A stretch of 64,000 bases of DNA from JAEUQQ01 sp963697285 (GCA_963697285.1 CAVONI010000011.1:310001-374000); one strand, 5' to 3'. Counted from the first letter of the stretch, positions 27,662-36,065 are shown. The notes: generated from the sequence alone by a model not told the origin. A program made the numbers and translations.

Positions 27662-28693
27662 TCAGTCGAGGTCGTCGCTGGCCAGCGGCACCCCGGCAGC
27701 CACGGCCCGTCGCACACGACGGCCAATGATAGTCGGCCAGGAGCTTGCCGCAAGCGCCGTCTCGGGGCGGAGCATCACGAGGTCTTCGTCATGAATGAGG
27801 TCTCCCTCGTGGAGGTGACGCGCCGCGAAGACGCCCCGCCGGCTTCCCGCGCGGTTCGCACCCTCGGCGGTTCCGCACTGCTTCACCTGCGAGCCAATCG
27901 CGATGCGCACCGCGTCGGCATCATCGACCGCCTGCGCCAGCTGCGCGGGCGTCGACGACACCGGTGCGTCGATCGCGTCGTCAGTGGAGTGCAGGATCAG
28001 GTGACGCTCGTAGACCGAGGCGCCCAGCGCCGTCGCGGTGGCCGCCGCCAACGCGAAGGTCGAGTGATCAGAGAGGCCCACCGGGACGTCGTAGCGATCG
28101 GCGAGCACCGGCAGGGCGCCCAGCGCCTGCTGGTCGTGCGGCGTCGGGTACGCCGACACGCAGTGCAGCAGCACCAGCGACACGTTGCCGTGCGCGCGTG
28201 CGCAGGCCACGGCGGCATCGATGTCGTCGAGCGACGACATCCCGGTCGACATGATCATCGGGAGTCCCGACCTCGCCGCGGTGGCGACGAGGCGATGATG
28301 CGTGATATCGCCGCTGGCGATCTTCAGGGCATCGGCGCCGACATCGACGAGCATCTCGACCGCGTCTTCGTCGAACGGCGTTGACAGGAATCCCAGGCCG
28401 CGCTCCCGCGCACGACGCGCGACGGCCCGATGGGCATCGCGGTCGAGTTCGAACGTCGCGAAGAAGGCCTGCAACGACGGAACCTGCACGTGCGCAGGCG
28501 GCGGTGCACTGGCATCGACCAGCCGGTCGCCGCGCAGCGACTGCAGCTTCACCGCCGACGCGCGCCCCGTCGCGGCCGCATCGACCAGGGCCAGGGCTTT
28601 CTCGAGCCGGCCGCCGTGGTTCAGCCCGATCTCGGCAATCACGAACAGCGGCGCGCCAGCGCCGATGCGTCGTCCGGCCAGCTCACACTCCAT
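27662..28693 (-). CDS. NeuB-family nonulosonic acid synthase (PseI/SpsE-like)
   Basis: A 343-aa TIM-barrel synthase that condenses phosphoenolpyruvate with a 6-carbon amino sugar to a 9-carbon nonulosonic acid. FVIAEIGLNHGGRLEKAL, AVKLQSLRGDRL, GFLSTPFDEDAVEML, KIASGDITHH and STGMSS are family motifs. A C-terminal SAF (antifreeze-like) domain at about 280-343 completes the family architecture. ATG at 28693 has GAGGG 8 bases upstream; ATG at 28699 is possible. It overlaps the HAD gene. Whether the product is pseudaminic, legionaminic or another acid cannot be told from the sequence. Confidence 0.9.
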   Translation of the reverse strand: MECELAGRRIGAGAPLFVIAEIGLNHGGRLEKALALVDAAATGRASAVKLQSLRGDRLVDASAPPPAHVQVPSLQAFFATFELDRDAHRAVARRARERGLGFLSTPFDEDAVEMLVDVGADALKIASGDITHHRLVATAARSGLPMIMSTGMSSLDDIDAAVACARAHGNVSLVLLHCVSAYPTPHDQQALGALPVLADRYDVPVGLSDHSTFALAAATATALGASVYERHLILHSTDDAIDAPVSSTPAQLAQAVDDADAVRIAIGSQVKQCGTAEGANRAGSRRGVFAARHLHEGDLIHDEDLVMLRPETALAASSWPTIIGRRVRRAVAAGVPLASDDLD

Positions 28694-29363
28694 GGTCATC
28701 CCTCGCGGCGAGCAGTCGCCGGGCGACATCCTCGATCTGTTCGAACCCGCCGACGACCGCGTCGGCCTCCTCACCCTCGTTCACGATGCGTCCCGGGCGC
28801 ACGACGCGAACCGTGGCGCATCCCACCGCCCGGGCGCCCGCGATGTCGCGCTGCGGATCATCGCCCACCATGACCGCGCGTCGAGCCGGGACGGCCAGCG
28901 CCGACAGCACGGTTGCGAACGCAACCGCCTCGGGCTTCCCCACTTCGCTGTGCTCATGGGCGTAGACGACCACGTCCACCAGGTCAGACAGACCCAGCGC
29001 CGCGACCTTGCGGCGCTGCTGGTCGGGAGGCCCGTTCGTGAGCACGCCGACCTTCCAGGTCTGCCGCAGCCGCACCAGCGCACGACCGGATTCGCGCGGC
29101 AGGCGCAGCGACGGCTCGTGCGAACGGTACACCTCGATGAGGTCGAGCCCGTGGTCAGCGCCGATCTGTGCCTCGAGTTGCTGGAACGCACGGGCACCGG
29201 CGCCGTGCCGGTAGGCCGCCTGCAACGTCCCGAAGACCACGCGGGGATCGTGGCCGCGCCGGCCCAGCTCGAGCGCCACCGCGCGGAATCCGCTGAGCGA
29301 GTAGCGCCGCACGCGATAGAGCGTGTCGTCGAGATCGAACACGATGGCGCGGTGGTGGTTCAT
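28683..29363 (-). CDS. HAD-family hydrolase
   Basis: A 226-aa phosphatase-like protein with IVFDLDDTLY (nucleophile Asp), VLTNG (motif II), GKPEAVAF (Lys) and VMVGDDPQRDIAGA (motif IV). In this setting it may dephosphorylate a nonulosonic acid 9-phosphate or a pathway intermediate. The ATG overlaps the PseG-like stop (ATGA) and its end overlaps the NeuB-like start. The larger open frame upstream to 29909 is antisense-like and not used. Confidence 0.82.
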   Translation of the reverse strand: MNHHRAIVFDLDDTLYRVRRYSLSGFRAVALELGRRGHDPRVVFGTLQAAYRHGAGARAFQQLEAQIGADHGLDLIEVYRSHEPSLRLPRESGRALVRLRQTWKVGVLTNGPPDQQRRKVAALGLSDLVDVVVYAHEHSEVGKPEAVAFATVLSALAVPARRAVMVGDDPQRDIAGARAVGCATVRVVRPGRIVNEGEEADAVVGGFEQIEDVARRLLAARDDHGV

Positions 29364-30355
29364 CGTGCACTCCACGGCTCGCCAGCCATCCACGCACGGA
29401 TGGCCGCCGCCACGCGCTCGGCGCCGTGCCCGTCGACGAGCCGGCGACCGGCCCGGCCCATCCGCCTGCACCGCGCACGATCGGCCAGCAGCGCGACGAC
29501 CTCGTCGGCGAGGGCTGGAATGGCAGCCAGCGTTAGGCGGCCCCCGTCGATCGCCGCTCCCCGGCGTGCGAAGCCGCGAATCGCGGGACGCTGCGCCTCG
29601 ACAACGGCCGTCGCCACAACCGGCGTCGCGCAGGCGGCGGCCTCGGCGAGGGTGAGCCCCCCAGCGGTGACCGCGACGCGCGCATGGCGCAGCAGGTCGG
29701 CGAGCCCGTCGCGGGCCACCGCGGCCGTCACGCGCGGCGGCAGCCGGTGCACGTCCGACGCCATGAACCCGCGCGCCACCACGACGCTGACGCCGCGCGT
29801 GCGCGCGACAATGGCGCCAGCGAGCCGCAGGGCCATCCGGTCGCGCGGACCGCCGCCGAGTGCGATGACCACCATCGACCGGCGTCGCGCCAGCGGCTGC
29901 CGGGCACACCGGGGATCGATCACCGCGAATGCTGGTCCGACGAGCGAGGCAACGCGTCCCGGCGCGACCTGTCCCGGCGCGACGCTGCCGTCAATGCCGT
30001 AGTCGGCGCCCGCGTGCGCGATGCCGAGGTCGTGCAGGCTGATGGTCAGGAGGCCACGCCGCCTGGCGCGTTCGACGACTGACCGCGCGGCACGCGCGTT
30101 CGGATCGTCGACGATGACCACCGAAGGGGTGTGGCGGGCACACGCCGCGTCGAACGCAACGGGCGCACGGTGCATCCCCAGCGTCGAGACGACGTGGGGC
30201 GGTATGCGACCGGCGCGCACGCTCACGACGGGATGTTCGAGCGCAAGGGCGTGCGCGAGACGCGCAGCCCTTGCCAGGTGACCGAAGCCGATGCGAGGTC
30301 CGGCCGCCGCGCGGAAGAGGATGCCAGGTTGCCGGGCGGGTAATGCGCGCCTCAC
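29360..30355 (-). CDS. PseG-like UDP-sugar hydrolase/glycosyltransferase-fold protein
   Basis: A 331-aa GT-B-like protein. ILFRAAAGPRIGFGHLARA (12-30) is the PseG/SpsG signature, with the GxGH glycine loop and His26. The C-terminal half has VVIALGGGPRD, ARVAVTAGGLTLAEAAACATP and ATAVVEAQR, which bind the UDP moiety. PseG removes UDP from UDP-2,4-diacetamido-trideoxyhexose to release the sugar for the NeuB-type synthase. The start is GTG, overlapping the aminotransferase stop (GTGA). Confidence 0.82.
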   Translation of the reverse strand: MRRALPARQPGILFRAAAGPRIGFGHLARAARLAHALALEHPVVSVRAGRIPPHVVSTLGMHRAPVAFDAACARHTPSVVIVDDPNARAARSVVERARRRGLLTISLHDLGIAHAGADYGIDGSVAPGQVAPGRVASLVGPAFAVIDPRCARQPLARRRSMVVIALGGGPRDRMALRLAGAIVARTRGVSVVVARGFMASDVHRLPPRVTAAVARDGLADLLRHARVAVTAGGLTLAEAAACATPVVATAVVEAQRPAIRGFARRGAAIDGGRLTLAAIPALADEVVALLADRARCRRMGRAGRRLVDGHGAERVAAAIRAWMAGEPWSAR

Positions 30356-31545
30356 GCCCCCAGCCGACGACGAATCGTCTCGACGACGCGTTCGGCCTCC
30401 TGTGGCGTCATCGCGGCCGACAGCGGCAGCGAGAGCGTGTGGTCAGAGACGTACTCCGCGTGGGGAAACTGGCCACGCCGGAACCCGAATCGCTCGGCGT
30501 AGGACGAGAACAGGTGTACGGCCCGGAAGTGGATTGAGGTGCCGATGCCGTCATCGGCCAGCGCCTGCGCCAGGTCGTCGCGCGAGCATCCGCAATCGGC
30601 ATCGACGACGAGCACGGTGAACAGGTGGTGCGCATGCGTGACGCCATCGGGGACGGGAGCGGGCAGGCGCAGGGGCAGGTCGGCGAGGCCCTCGTCGTAG
30701 ATCCGCCACAACGTGGCGCGGCGCGCCTGCATCGCCTCGAAACGCGCGAGTTGCTCGAGGCCCAGCGCCGCCTGGATGTCCATCATGTTGTACTTGAACC
30801 CCGGCGCCACGACGTCGTAGTGCGACTGGCCTCCGCGGCCGTAGCGCTTCCACGCGTCGCGACTCATGCCGTGCAGCGCGAGGGTCCGGGCGCGCGCCGC
30901 CAGGGCCCCATCGCGGGTCGTGAGCATCCCGCCCTCGCCCGTGCTGAGGTTCTTGGTCGCGTAGAAGCTGAAGGCCGTGAAGTCGGCCGTCGTCCCCACC
31001 ACGCCGGCATCGGAGACCGCACCGACGGCGTGTGCCGCATCCTCGATGAGCTGGATTCCCGCGTCGCGGGCCAGTGCCCTGAATGCCGTGACCGCCACCG
31101 GACGCCCCGCGTAGTGGACAGGCAGGACCGCGCGCGTTCTCGGCGTGATCGCCGAGCGTGCGGCCCCGGCATCGAGATTCCAGGTGAGCGGGTCGATGTC
31201 GGCCAGCACCGGCGTGGCGCCGGCATGCACGATGACGTTGGCGGTCGCACAGAACGTCATCGGCGTGGTCACCACCTCGTCGCCGGGGCCGATGTCGCTC
31301 AGGAGCAGGCTGAGATGGAGGGCTGCCGTGCACGAGTTCACGGCTACCGCGTGTGGCGCGCCAAAGGCCGCTTCGAAGGCACGTTCGAACGCCTGGACAC
31401 GGGGGCCGCTCGTCAGCCATCCCGACTGCAGGACCTCGAGAACCGCCGTCAGCTCCGGATCCCCGAACGCCGGACGGGCGAACGGAATGGGGGTAGTCGC
31501 GGGAGTCGGAGAACCCGGGCGCGATGACATGGCGGCAGTGGCCAC
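30352..31545 (-). CDS. PseC-like DegT/DnrJ/EryC1 aminotransferase
   Basis: A 397-aa PLP-dependent sugar aminotransferase. FARPAFGDPEL, LQSGWLTSGPRVQAFE, IEDAAHAVGA (Asp169) and SFYATKNLSTGEGGML with the PLP lysine at 198 define the DegT family and the PseC/SpsC subgroup. It would aminate C-4 of a UDP-4-keto-6-deoxyhexose. GTG at 31545 has AGGG about 8 bases upstream; ATG at 31530 is an alternative. It is the first enzyme of the minus-strand sugar operon. No PseB dehydratase is found in the window. Confidence 0.88.
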   Translation of the reverse strand: MATAAMSSRPGSPTPATTPIPFARPAFGDPELTAVLEVLQSGWLTSGPRVQAFERAFEAAFGAPHAVAVNSCTAALHLSLLLSDIGPGDEVVTTPMTFCATANVIVHAGATPVLADIDPLTWNLDAGAARSAITPRTRAVLPVHYAGRPVAVTAFRALARDAGIQLIEDAAHAVGAVSDAGVVGTTADFTAFSFYATKNLSTGEGGMLTTRDGALAARARTLALHGMSRDAWKRYGRGGQSHYDVVAPGFKYNMMDIQAALGLEQLARFEAMQARRATLWRIYDEGLADLPLRLPAPVPDGVTHAHHLFTVLVVDADCGCSRDDLAQALADDGIGTSIHFRAVHLFSSYAERFGFRRGQFPHAEYVSDHTLSLPLSAAMTPQEAERVVETIRRRLGA

Positions 31546-31549
31546 GATT

Positions 31550-32182
31550 CTACCCTGCTGGCGTCACGCCGCCCGTTGACGTCCGCTCGAACGCGTCGAG
31601 CACAGGCACGAACGCTTCCAGGGCGGGCGCGAGGTCGTACTGCAGGACGTCGGCGACTGTCAGCCAGTCCTGCTGCTGCTGGGCATTGATGACCGCGTCG
31701 ATGTGGGCCGTGAGCACGGCGACGCGCCCGCCCACGGTCCCGCCGTCGCAGGGCAGCGTCTGGAGGTCAAGTTCGAGGGCGCCGCCCGCCGTCGACACGA
31801 TCCCCATGAGGACGCCGACACCCCCGGCGAGATCGATCAGGGCGGTGTTGGCCCCGCTGATGTCGAAACCCCGGAACTGCTCTCCCACGTCACGCGCGGC
31901 GGCCGCCAACGCGGGCAGCGACCCGGCGGCGTCGTCGAGACACCGGTTGACGAAGTGCACGGGTGTCGCCGTGCCGACCTCGACGACCGCCACGCCGTCC
32001 AGCCGGCGCTCGACCGCCGGCCCGTCGCGAAACGCGGGCTCGTCGAGTCCATCGAACCGGACGTCGGTGACGATCAGTCCGCGCCCGTCGAGCACCTGGT
32101 CGACTTCGTCGAGTAACTCCCCCCATGAGCGGGGCGTCGCCGCGGGGCAGTACTCGACGCCGTCGACCGTGATTCTCGGCAT
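31550..32182 (-). CDS. Conserved-looking protein of unknown function next to flagellin
   Basis: A 210-aa soluble, acidic protein I do not recognise. It starts MPRITVDGVEY, has WGELLDEVDQVLDGRGLIV and a C-terminal helical part (INAQQQQDWLTVADVLQYDL). It has no signal peptide, membrane segment or catalytic motif. ATG at 32182 is preceded by AAGGTG. It is divergent from the first flagellin gene and four bases before the pseC-like GTG, so it opens the sugar operon. A role in flagellin handling or sugar synthesis is possible but unsupported. Confidence 0.65.
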   Translation of the reverse strand: MPRITVDGVEYCPAATPRSWGELLDEVDQVLDGRGLIVTDVRFDGLDEPAFRDGPAVERRLDGVAVVEVGTATPVHFVNRCLDDAAGSLPALAAAARDVGEQFRGFDISGANTALIDLAGGVGVLMGIVSTAGGALELDLQTLPCDGGTVGGRVAVLTAHIDAVINAQQQQDWLTVADVLQYDLAPALEAFVPVLDAFERTSTGGVTPAG

Positions 32183-32274
32183 TTCTCGCACCTTTTCGAG
32201 GAGTCCTGGCGTGATGACGCCCCCTCGAACGGCCACTGGCAGGCGGCAATCCGAGGGGGTGTCGGAATTACGAC

Positions 32275-32301
32275 TAAAGAACGCGGGACGAGCTCCGATT
32301 A
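32275..32301 (+). promoter_or_regulatory. Sigma-28 (FliA) promoter for first flagellin gene
   Basis: TAAAGAAC-N11-TCCGATTA closely matches the FliA consensus. The start site would fall near 32308, giving a leader of about 85 bases that contains a CsrA-type hairpin. Confidence 0.88.
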
Positions 32302-32348
32302 CTCCTGTGACTTGAGTAGACCGGGCGGTGGGCAGACCGCTCGACGGA

Positions 32349-32366
32349 ACCGGCAGGGAAGCCGGT
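32349..32366 (+). promoter_or_regulatory. Putative CsrA-binding hairpin in flagellin 1 leader
   Basis: ACCGGC-AGGGAA-GCCGGT is a perfect 6-bp stem that presents AGGGA in the loop, the preferred CsrA geometry. A second GGA-type site is the ribosome binding site itself (AGGAAGGA at 32379-32386). Two such sites in the hag leader are how CsrA represses flagellin in Bacillus. CsrA and FliW are encoded 6 kb away. Confidence 0.6.
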
Positions 32367-32392
32367 CCCGACACTCTCAGGAAGGATCCGTC

Positions 32393-33199
32393 ATGGCATC
32401 GTTCTCCGTCATCACCAACGTGGCAGCTAGCAATGCGCAGGCCAACCTGTACGCCACGAACGTCGGACTCCGCAACGCGTTGACGCGCGTGTCGAGCGGC
32501 TTCCGCATCAACTACTCCGGCGACGACGCGGCTGGCCTGGCTGTGGCCAACCAGTACCGGTCAGGCGTGGCCATCATCAACCAGGGCGTCCGCAACGCGA
32601 ACGACGGCCTGTCAGACCTCCAGATCAAGGACGGCGCGCTCGACAACATCTCGAAGTTGCTCGACCGCCTCGCCACGCTCGCCTCGCAGGCCGCCTCGGG
32701 ACAGACCTCGGCCGGCTCGCGCACGACCCTCAACAGCGAGTTCAAGGACGTCGTTGCCGAAATCACCCGTGAAGCGGCCGTGGCCGGTGTCAACGTGGCC
32801 AGCCAGGGCTTCTCGGTCTTCGTCAGCAACAGCGGCGCCGACGGCGTGGTCTCCGGCACGATCGGCTCGGCCGACGCGGCGGCGCTCGGCGTCAACGCGC
32901 TGACGCTCGACTCGCAGGCCAACGCGGCGACGGCCGTCTCGACACTCGCCACGGCGATCACGAACCTCGGCACGGTGCAGGGCCAGGTCGGCCAGCTCGA
33001 GAACCGGCTGTCGTACGCGATTTCGCTGGCGCAGTCGCAGATCGTCAACGGCAAGGCCGCCGAGAGCCGCATCCGCGACGCGAACATCGCCGAGGAATCG
33101 GCGAACCTGACGCGCTACAACATCCTGAACCAGAGCGGCATCGCGGCCCTGGCGCAGGCGAACCAGTCGACCGCGTCGGTCCTCTCGCTCCTGCGGTAA
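32393..33199 (+). CDS. fliC: Flagellin 1
   Basis: A 268-aa flagellin, short because the variable D2/D3 region is nearly absent. The N-terminal D0/D1 contains NALTRVSSGFRINYSGDDAA and ANDGLSDLQIKDGALDNISK. The C-terminal D1/D0 contains QVGQLENRLSYAISLAQSQI and ends ALAQANQSTASVLSLLR, as in most flagellins. It is exported by the flagellar apparatus and forms the filament. ATG at 32393 follows a GGAAGGA site. The upstream open frame is leader, not protein. It is closely similar to flagellin 2 and probably glycosylated by the neighbouring Maf system. Confidence 0.96.
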   Translation: MASFSVITNVAASNAQANLYATNVGLRNALTRVSSGFRINYSGDDAAGLAVANQYRSGVAIINQGVRNANDGLSDLQIKDGALDNISKLLDRLATLASQAASGQTSAGSRTTLNSEFKDVVAEITREAAVAGVNVASQGFSVFVSNSGADGVVSGTIGSADAAALGVNALTLDSQANAATAVSTLATAITNLGTVQGQVGQLENRLSYAISLAQSQIVNGKAAESRIRDANIAEESANLTRYNILNQSGIAALAQANQSTASVLSLLR

Positions 33200-33230
33200 C
33201 TCACTCCCCACGCAGTACCGCGCCCAGGCG

Positions 33231-33260
33231 GGCGGGACGTCCCTTCGGGGATGTTCCGCC
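33231..33260 (+). terminator. Hairpin after flagellin 1
   Basis: GGCGGGA and TTCCGCC pair outside, TCCC and GGGA inside, with a TTCG tetraloop. It lies 32 bases after the stop. No T-run follows, so it may end or stabilise the transcript. Confidence 0.5.
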
Positions 33261-33524
33261 GCCGGCGTCATCCACGCCCTGGAGGCCTGGTCGGCGCACG
33301 GCGCGCGTGCGGGCTCCCGACAGGCACGTGTCGGTGGCCTGACATGCGCCACCCGATCGGTGTGACCAGGCGCGGGGGCAGATCGGTCGCCCGTGGACGG
33401 TTTCCCGCACCACGGCGAGACGACCGGGCAACAGCAGTCGTGACGGGACGGCCCTTCCAGCGGGCCTCCACGCTCTTTCTCGGGCTGACGAGGGTCGGGT
33501 CGATACCCACCCGACGCGGACGAT

Positions 33525-33551
33525 TCAAGTCTGCGCGCGGGGCGTCGATTA
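33525..33551 (+). promoter_or_regulatory. Sigma-28 (FliA) promoter for second flagellin gene
   Basis: TCAAGTCT-N11-GTCGATTA keeps the 11-base spacer and matches most of both sigma-28 boxes. The second flagellin therefore has its own promoter and a leader of about 75 bases. Confidence 0.75.
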
Positions 33552-33586
33552 CACATCCGACATCGGCAGCGGCGGGCAGGTCGCCG

Positions 33587-33613
33587 CAGAACCTCGCATG
33601 GATGCAGGTTCTG
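33587..33613 (+). promoter_or_regulatory. Putative CsrA-binding hairpin in flagellin 2 leader
   Basis: CAGAACCT (33587-33594) pairs perfectly with AGGTTCTG (33606-33613) around an 11-base loop containing ATGGA. The ribosome binding site AAGGAGGA follows 8 bases later and offers the second GGA. The arrangement matches the first flagellin leader although the sequences differ. Confidence 0.6.
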
Positions 33614-33635
33614 AAGAGTCAAGGAGGATCGCGTC

Positions 33636-34442
33636 ATGGCATCGTTTTCGGTCATCACCAACGTCGCGTCGATCAACGCGCAAGCCAATCTCTACGCCAC
33701 GAACCTGGGATTGCGCACGGCGCTCACCCGGGTCTCGAGCGGATTCCGCATCAACTACTCCGGCGACGACGCCGCGGGTCTGGCTGTCGCCAACTCATAC
33801 CGCTCGACCATCGCGATCGTGAACCAGGGCGTGCGCAACGCCAACGACGGCCTGTCAGACCTGCAGATCAAGGACGGCGCACTCGACAACATCTCGAAGC
33901 TGCTCGATCGGCTGGCCACCCTGGCAACGCAGTCGGCCTCTGGCCAGACGTCCAACACCTCACGGACTACGCTCAACGCGGAGTTCTCCGACGTCATCGC
34001 CGAGATCTCGCGTGAAGCCACGGTCGCCGGGGTTGCGACCGCCGCACAGGGGTTCTCGGTATTCGTCAGCAACAACGGTGCAAATGGCACGGTGTCGGGC
34101 ACGATCGACTCGGCAACCTCGAACGCGCTGGGCATCGACCTGCTGACCGTTGACACGCAGGGCAACGCGCAGACCGCCGTGGCCACCATCGACCTCGCCA
34201 TCAAGGCACTCGGGGCGGTGCAGGGCCAGGTCGGCCAGCTCGAGAACCGGCTGTCGTATGCGATCTCGCTGGCGCAGTCGCAGATCGTGAACACCAAGGC
34301 CGCCGAGAGCCGCATCCGCGACGCGAACATCGCGGAGGAGTCGGCGAGCCTGACGCGGTACAACATCCTGAACCAGAGCGGCATCGCTGCCCTGGCGCAG
34401 GCGAATCAGTCGACGTCCGCGGTGCTGGCGCTGCTCCGCTAA
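33636..34442 (+). CDS. Flagellin 2
   Basis: A 268-aa flagellin, the same length as flagellin 1 and nearly identical in the D0/D1 termini (RVSSGFRINYSGDDAAGLAV; ending ALAQANQSTSAVLALLR). Differences cluster in residues about 140-190. ATG at 33636 follows AAGGAGG at 8 bases. It has its own sigma-28 promoter and leader hairpin, so the two flagellins can be expressed separately. The pair looks like a tandem duplication. Confidence 0.96.
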   Translation: MASFSVITNVASINAQANLYATNLGLRTALTRVSSGFRINYSGDDAAGLAVANSYRSTIAIVNQGVRNANDGLSDLQIKDGALDNISKLLDRLATLATQSASGQTSNTSRTTLNAEFSDVIAEISREATVAGVATAAQGFSVFVSNNGANGTVSGTIDSATSNALGIDLLTVDTQGNAQTAVATIDLAIKALGAVQGQVGQLENRLSYAISLAQSQIVNTKAAESRIRDANIAEESASLTRYNILNQSGIAALAQANQSTSAVLALLR

Positions 34443-34482
34443 GGGCAACGCCAGGCCCCCGGGGCCTGACGCGGTTCCATCA

Positions 34483-34512
34483 CGGGGTGCTGCCTGGCAG
34501 GCAGCCACCCCG
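34483..34512 (+). terminator. Strong hairpin after flagellin 2
   Basis: CGGGGTG/CACCCCG and CTGCC/GGCAG pair with one bulged base and a 5-base loop. It lies 40 bases after the flagellin 2 stop and before the small ORF. No T-run. Confidence 0.55.
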
Positions 34513-34523
34513 CCAGGATGACG

Positions 34524-34682
34524 ATGGGAACTGAACTTGCATTCTTCGCGATGGTGCTGGTGGCGTTCACCAGCAGCGTGCTCGGGTTCGGCCTCGCTCG
34601 CCGGCACGGGGAACACTCCCCCGCCGTCATGCGCCGGCCGCGTCGGGGCAGACCTCGCGGAACGAATGGCCGCGCGGCATGA
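34524..34682 (+). CDS. Small single-pass membrane protein candidate
   Basis: A 52-codon ORF starting MGTELAFFAMVLVAFTSS. Residues about 4-26 form one hydrophobic segment, followed by a basic Arg-rich tail. AGGA lies 6 bases before the ATG at 34524; an earlier ATG at 34518 is in frame. It lies between the flagellin 2 hairpin and fliD in the same direction. I recognise no family, and the Arg-rich tail could reflect non-coding GC-rich DNA. Confidence 0.35.
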   Translation: MGTELAFFAMVLVAFTSSVLGFGLARRHGEHSPAVMRRPRRGRPRGTNGRAA

Positions 34683-34715
34683 CGCCTCGGCCAGTCGACC
34701 GATGAGGATCTCGCG

Positions 34716-36053
34716 ATGAGTACACCGATAACGCTCAGCGGCTTCAACAGCATCGACTTCAACCAGATCCTCGAAGCGATGATGGCGCAGGAGCGGCAGC
34801 CCGTCACGCTGCTCGAGGCCCAGAAGAAGGCTGCCGAGACGCAGAAGACGGCATTCGCGACGCTGGCGACCCGCCTGGGCGCCTTGCAGTCGGCCGCCGC
34901 GAGCCTCAAGGCCTCGACCGCGTTCAACGGCACCGAAGCCACGGTGTCTGACGCGACGCGACTGAAGTTCTCGGCAGGCTCGACGACGCCCGCAGGGGCG
35001 TACGAGATCCTCGTCACCGAGCTTGCGCACGCCCAGACCACGACCTCGACGAACACGTACACCGACAAGGACACGACGACGGTCGCCGACGGCGGCAGCC
35101 TCACGATCGGTGGGGTGACCGTGGCGATCAGCGGCGCGGTGACGCTCCAGGGCCTTGCCCAGGCGATCAACGAGACGGCCGACATCGGCGTTGCGGCCTC
35201 GGTGATCCAGAACGGGGCGACCTACCAGCTGATGCTGACGGGGAGCGAGACCGGCGCGGCCAACGGCTTCACGGTCGACGTCTCGGCGCTCACCCGGGGG
35301 GGCGTGGCCACGGCGTTCGCCTTCACGAACAACCAGGCCGCCAACGATGCGGCCATCACGGTCAACAGCGTCGCCGTCACCAGCGCCACCAACACGTTTG
35401 ACGACGTCATCGCGGGGTCGAGCTTCACCGTGCTCCGCAAGGACGTGGCGACCGCGGTCAGCGTGTCGATCACGCAGAGCAACGAACCGGTCAAGGCCGC
35501 CGTGCAGAAGTTCGTGTCGGCCTACAACGACGTGGTCACGTTCATCGGGGCCCAGCAGACCTCGTCCAACAGCGGCAACAGCGACGCGATTTCCCGCGAC
35601 CCGCTCGTGCGCGGCCTGCGCAGCTCGCTGGCCCAGACGCTGACCAGCGCCGTCGGGACCGGCGTCTACAAGTCGCTCGCCGAGGTCGGCTTCACCTTCG
35701 CGCGCAACGGCACGCTCGAGTTCGACAGCGCCGCGTTCGAGAGCGCGCTCTCGACGAACAGCGCCGACGTCCGCGGGATGTTCTACGGCACCGACGGAAC
35801 CAACGGCGCATTCGGCAGGCTCGCCACGGTCATCGACACCTACACGTCGTCGGGAGGCCTGCTGCCGAGCACGCAGACCCGCCTGTCGACCCAGGTCTCG
35901 AACCTCGCCGGCCGCATTGCCGACATGGAAGCTCGCCTGGCCACCAGGCGGCTCGCCCTGCAGCGCGAGTTCACGGCTGCAGACATGGCCATTTCCCAGC
36001 TGAAGCAGTCGGGATCGTCGCTCAGTTCGTTGTCGAGTTCGTACCAGGGATAG
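34716..36053 (+). CDS. fliD: Flagellar filament cap FliD
   Basis: FliD caps the growing filament and folds flagellin subunits. The 445-aa protein has the conserved N-terminal part (FNSIDFNQILEAMMAQERQP), a Thr/Ala/Gly-rich middle with FliD_C-type repeats, and a C-terminal coiled coil with NLAGRIADMEARLATRR. ATG at 34716 follows GAGGA at 8 bases. It is followed by fliS 12 bases later. The length is typical. Confidence 0.95.
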   Translation: MSTPITLSGFNSIDFNQILEAMMAQERQPVTLLEAQKKAAETQKTAFATLATRLGALQSAAASLKASTAFNGTEATVSDATRLKFSAGSTTPAGAYEILVTELAHAQTTTSTNTYTDKDTTTVADGGSLTIGGVTVAISGAVTLQGLAQAINETADIGVAASVIQNGATYQLMLTGSETGAANGFTVDVSALTRGGVATAFAFTNNQAANDAAITVNSVAVTSATNTFDDVIAGSSFTVLRKDVATAVSVSITQSNEPVKAAVQKFVSAYNDVVTFIGAQQTSSNSGNSDAISRDPLVRGLRSSLAQTLTSAVGTGVYKSLAEVGFTFARNGTLEFDSAAFESALSTNSADVRGMFYGTDGTNGAFGRLATVIDTYTSSGGLLPSTQTRLSTQVSNLAGRIADMEARLATRRLALQREFTAADMAISQLKQSGSSLSSLSSSYQG

Positions 36054-36065
36054 GGAGTCCGACGC

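Larger units (their letters stand above)
33200..33635 (+). other. 436-base inter-flagellin regulatory region
   Basis: This gap holds a hairpin terminator (33231-33260), a small 6-bp hairpin (CCGACA/TGTCGG, 33317-33334), a sigma-28 promoter (33525-33551), a leader hairpin (33587-33613) and an AAGGAGG ribosome binding site (33621-33627). I see no supported ORF. Confidence 0.6.
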
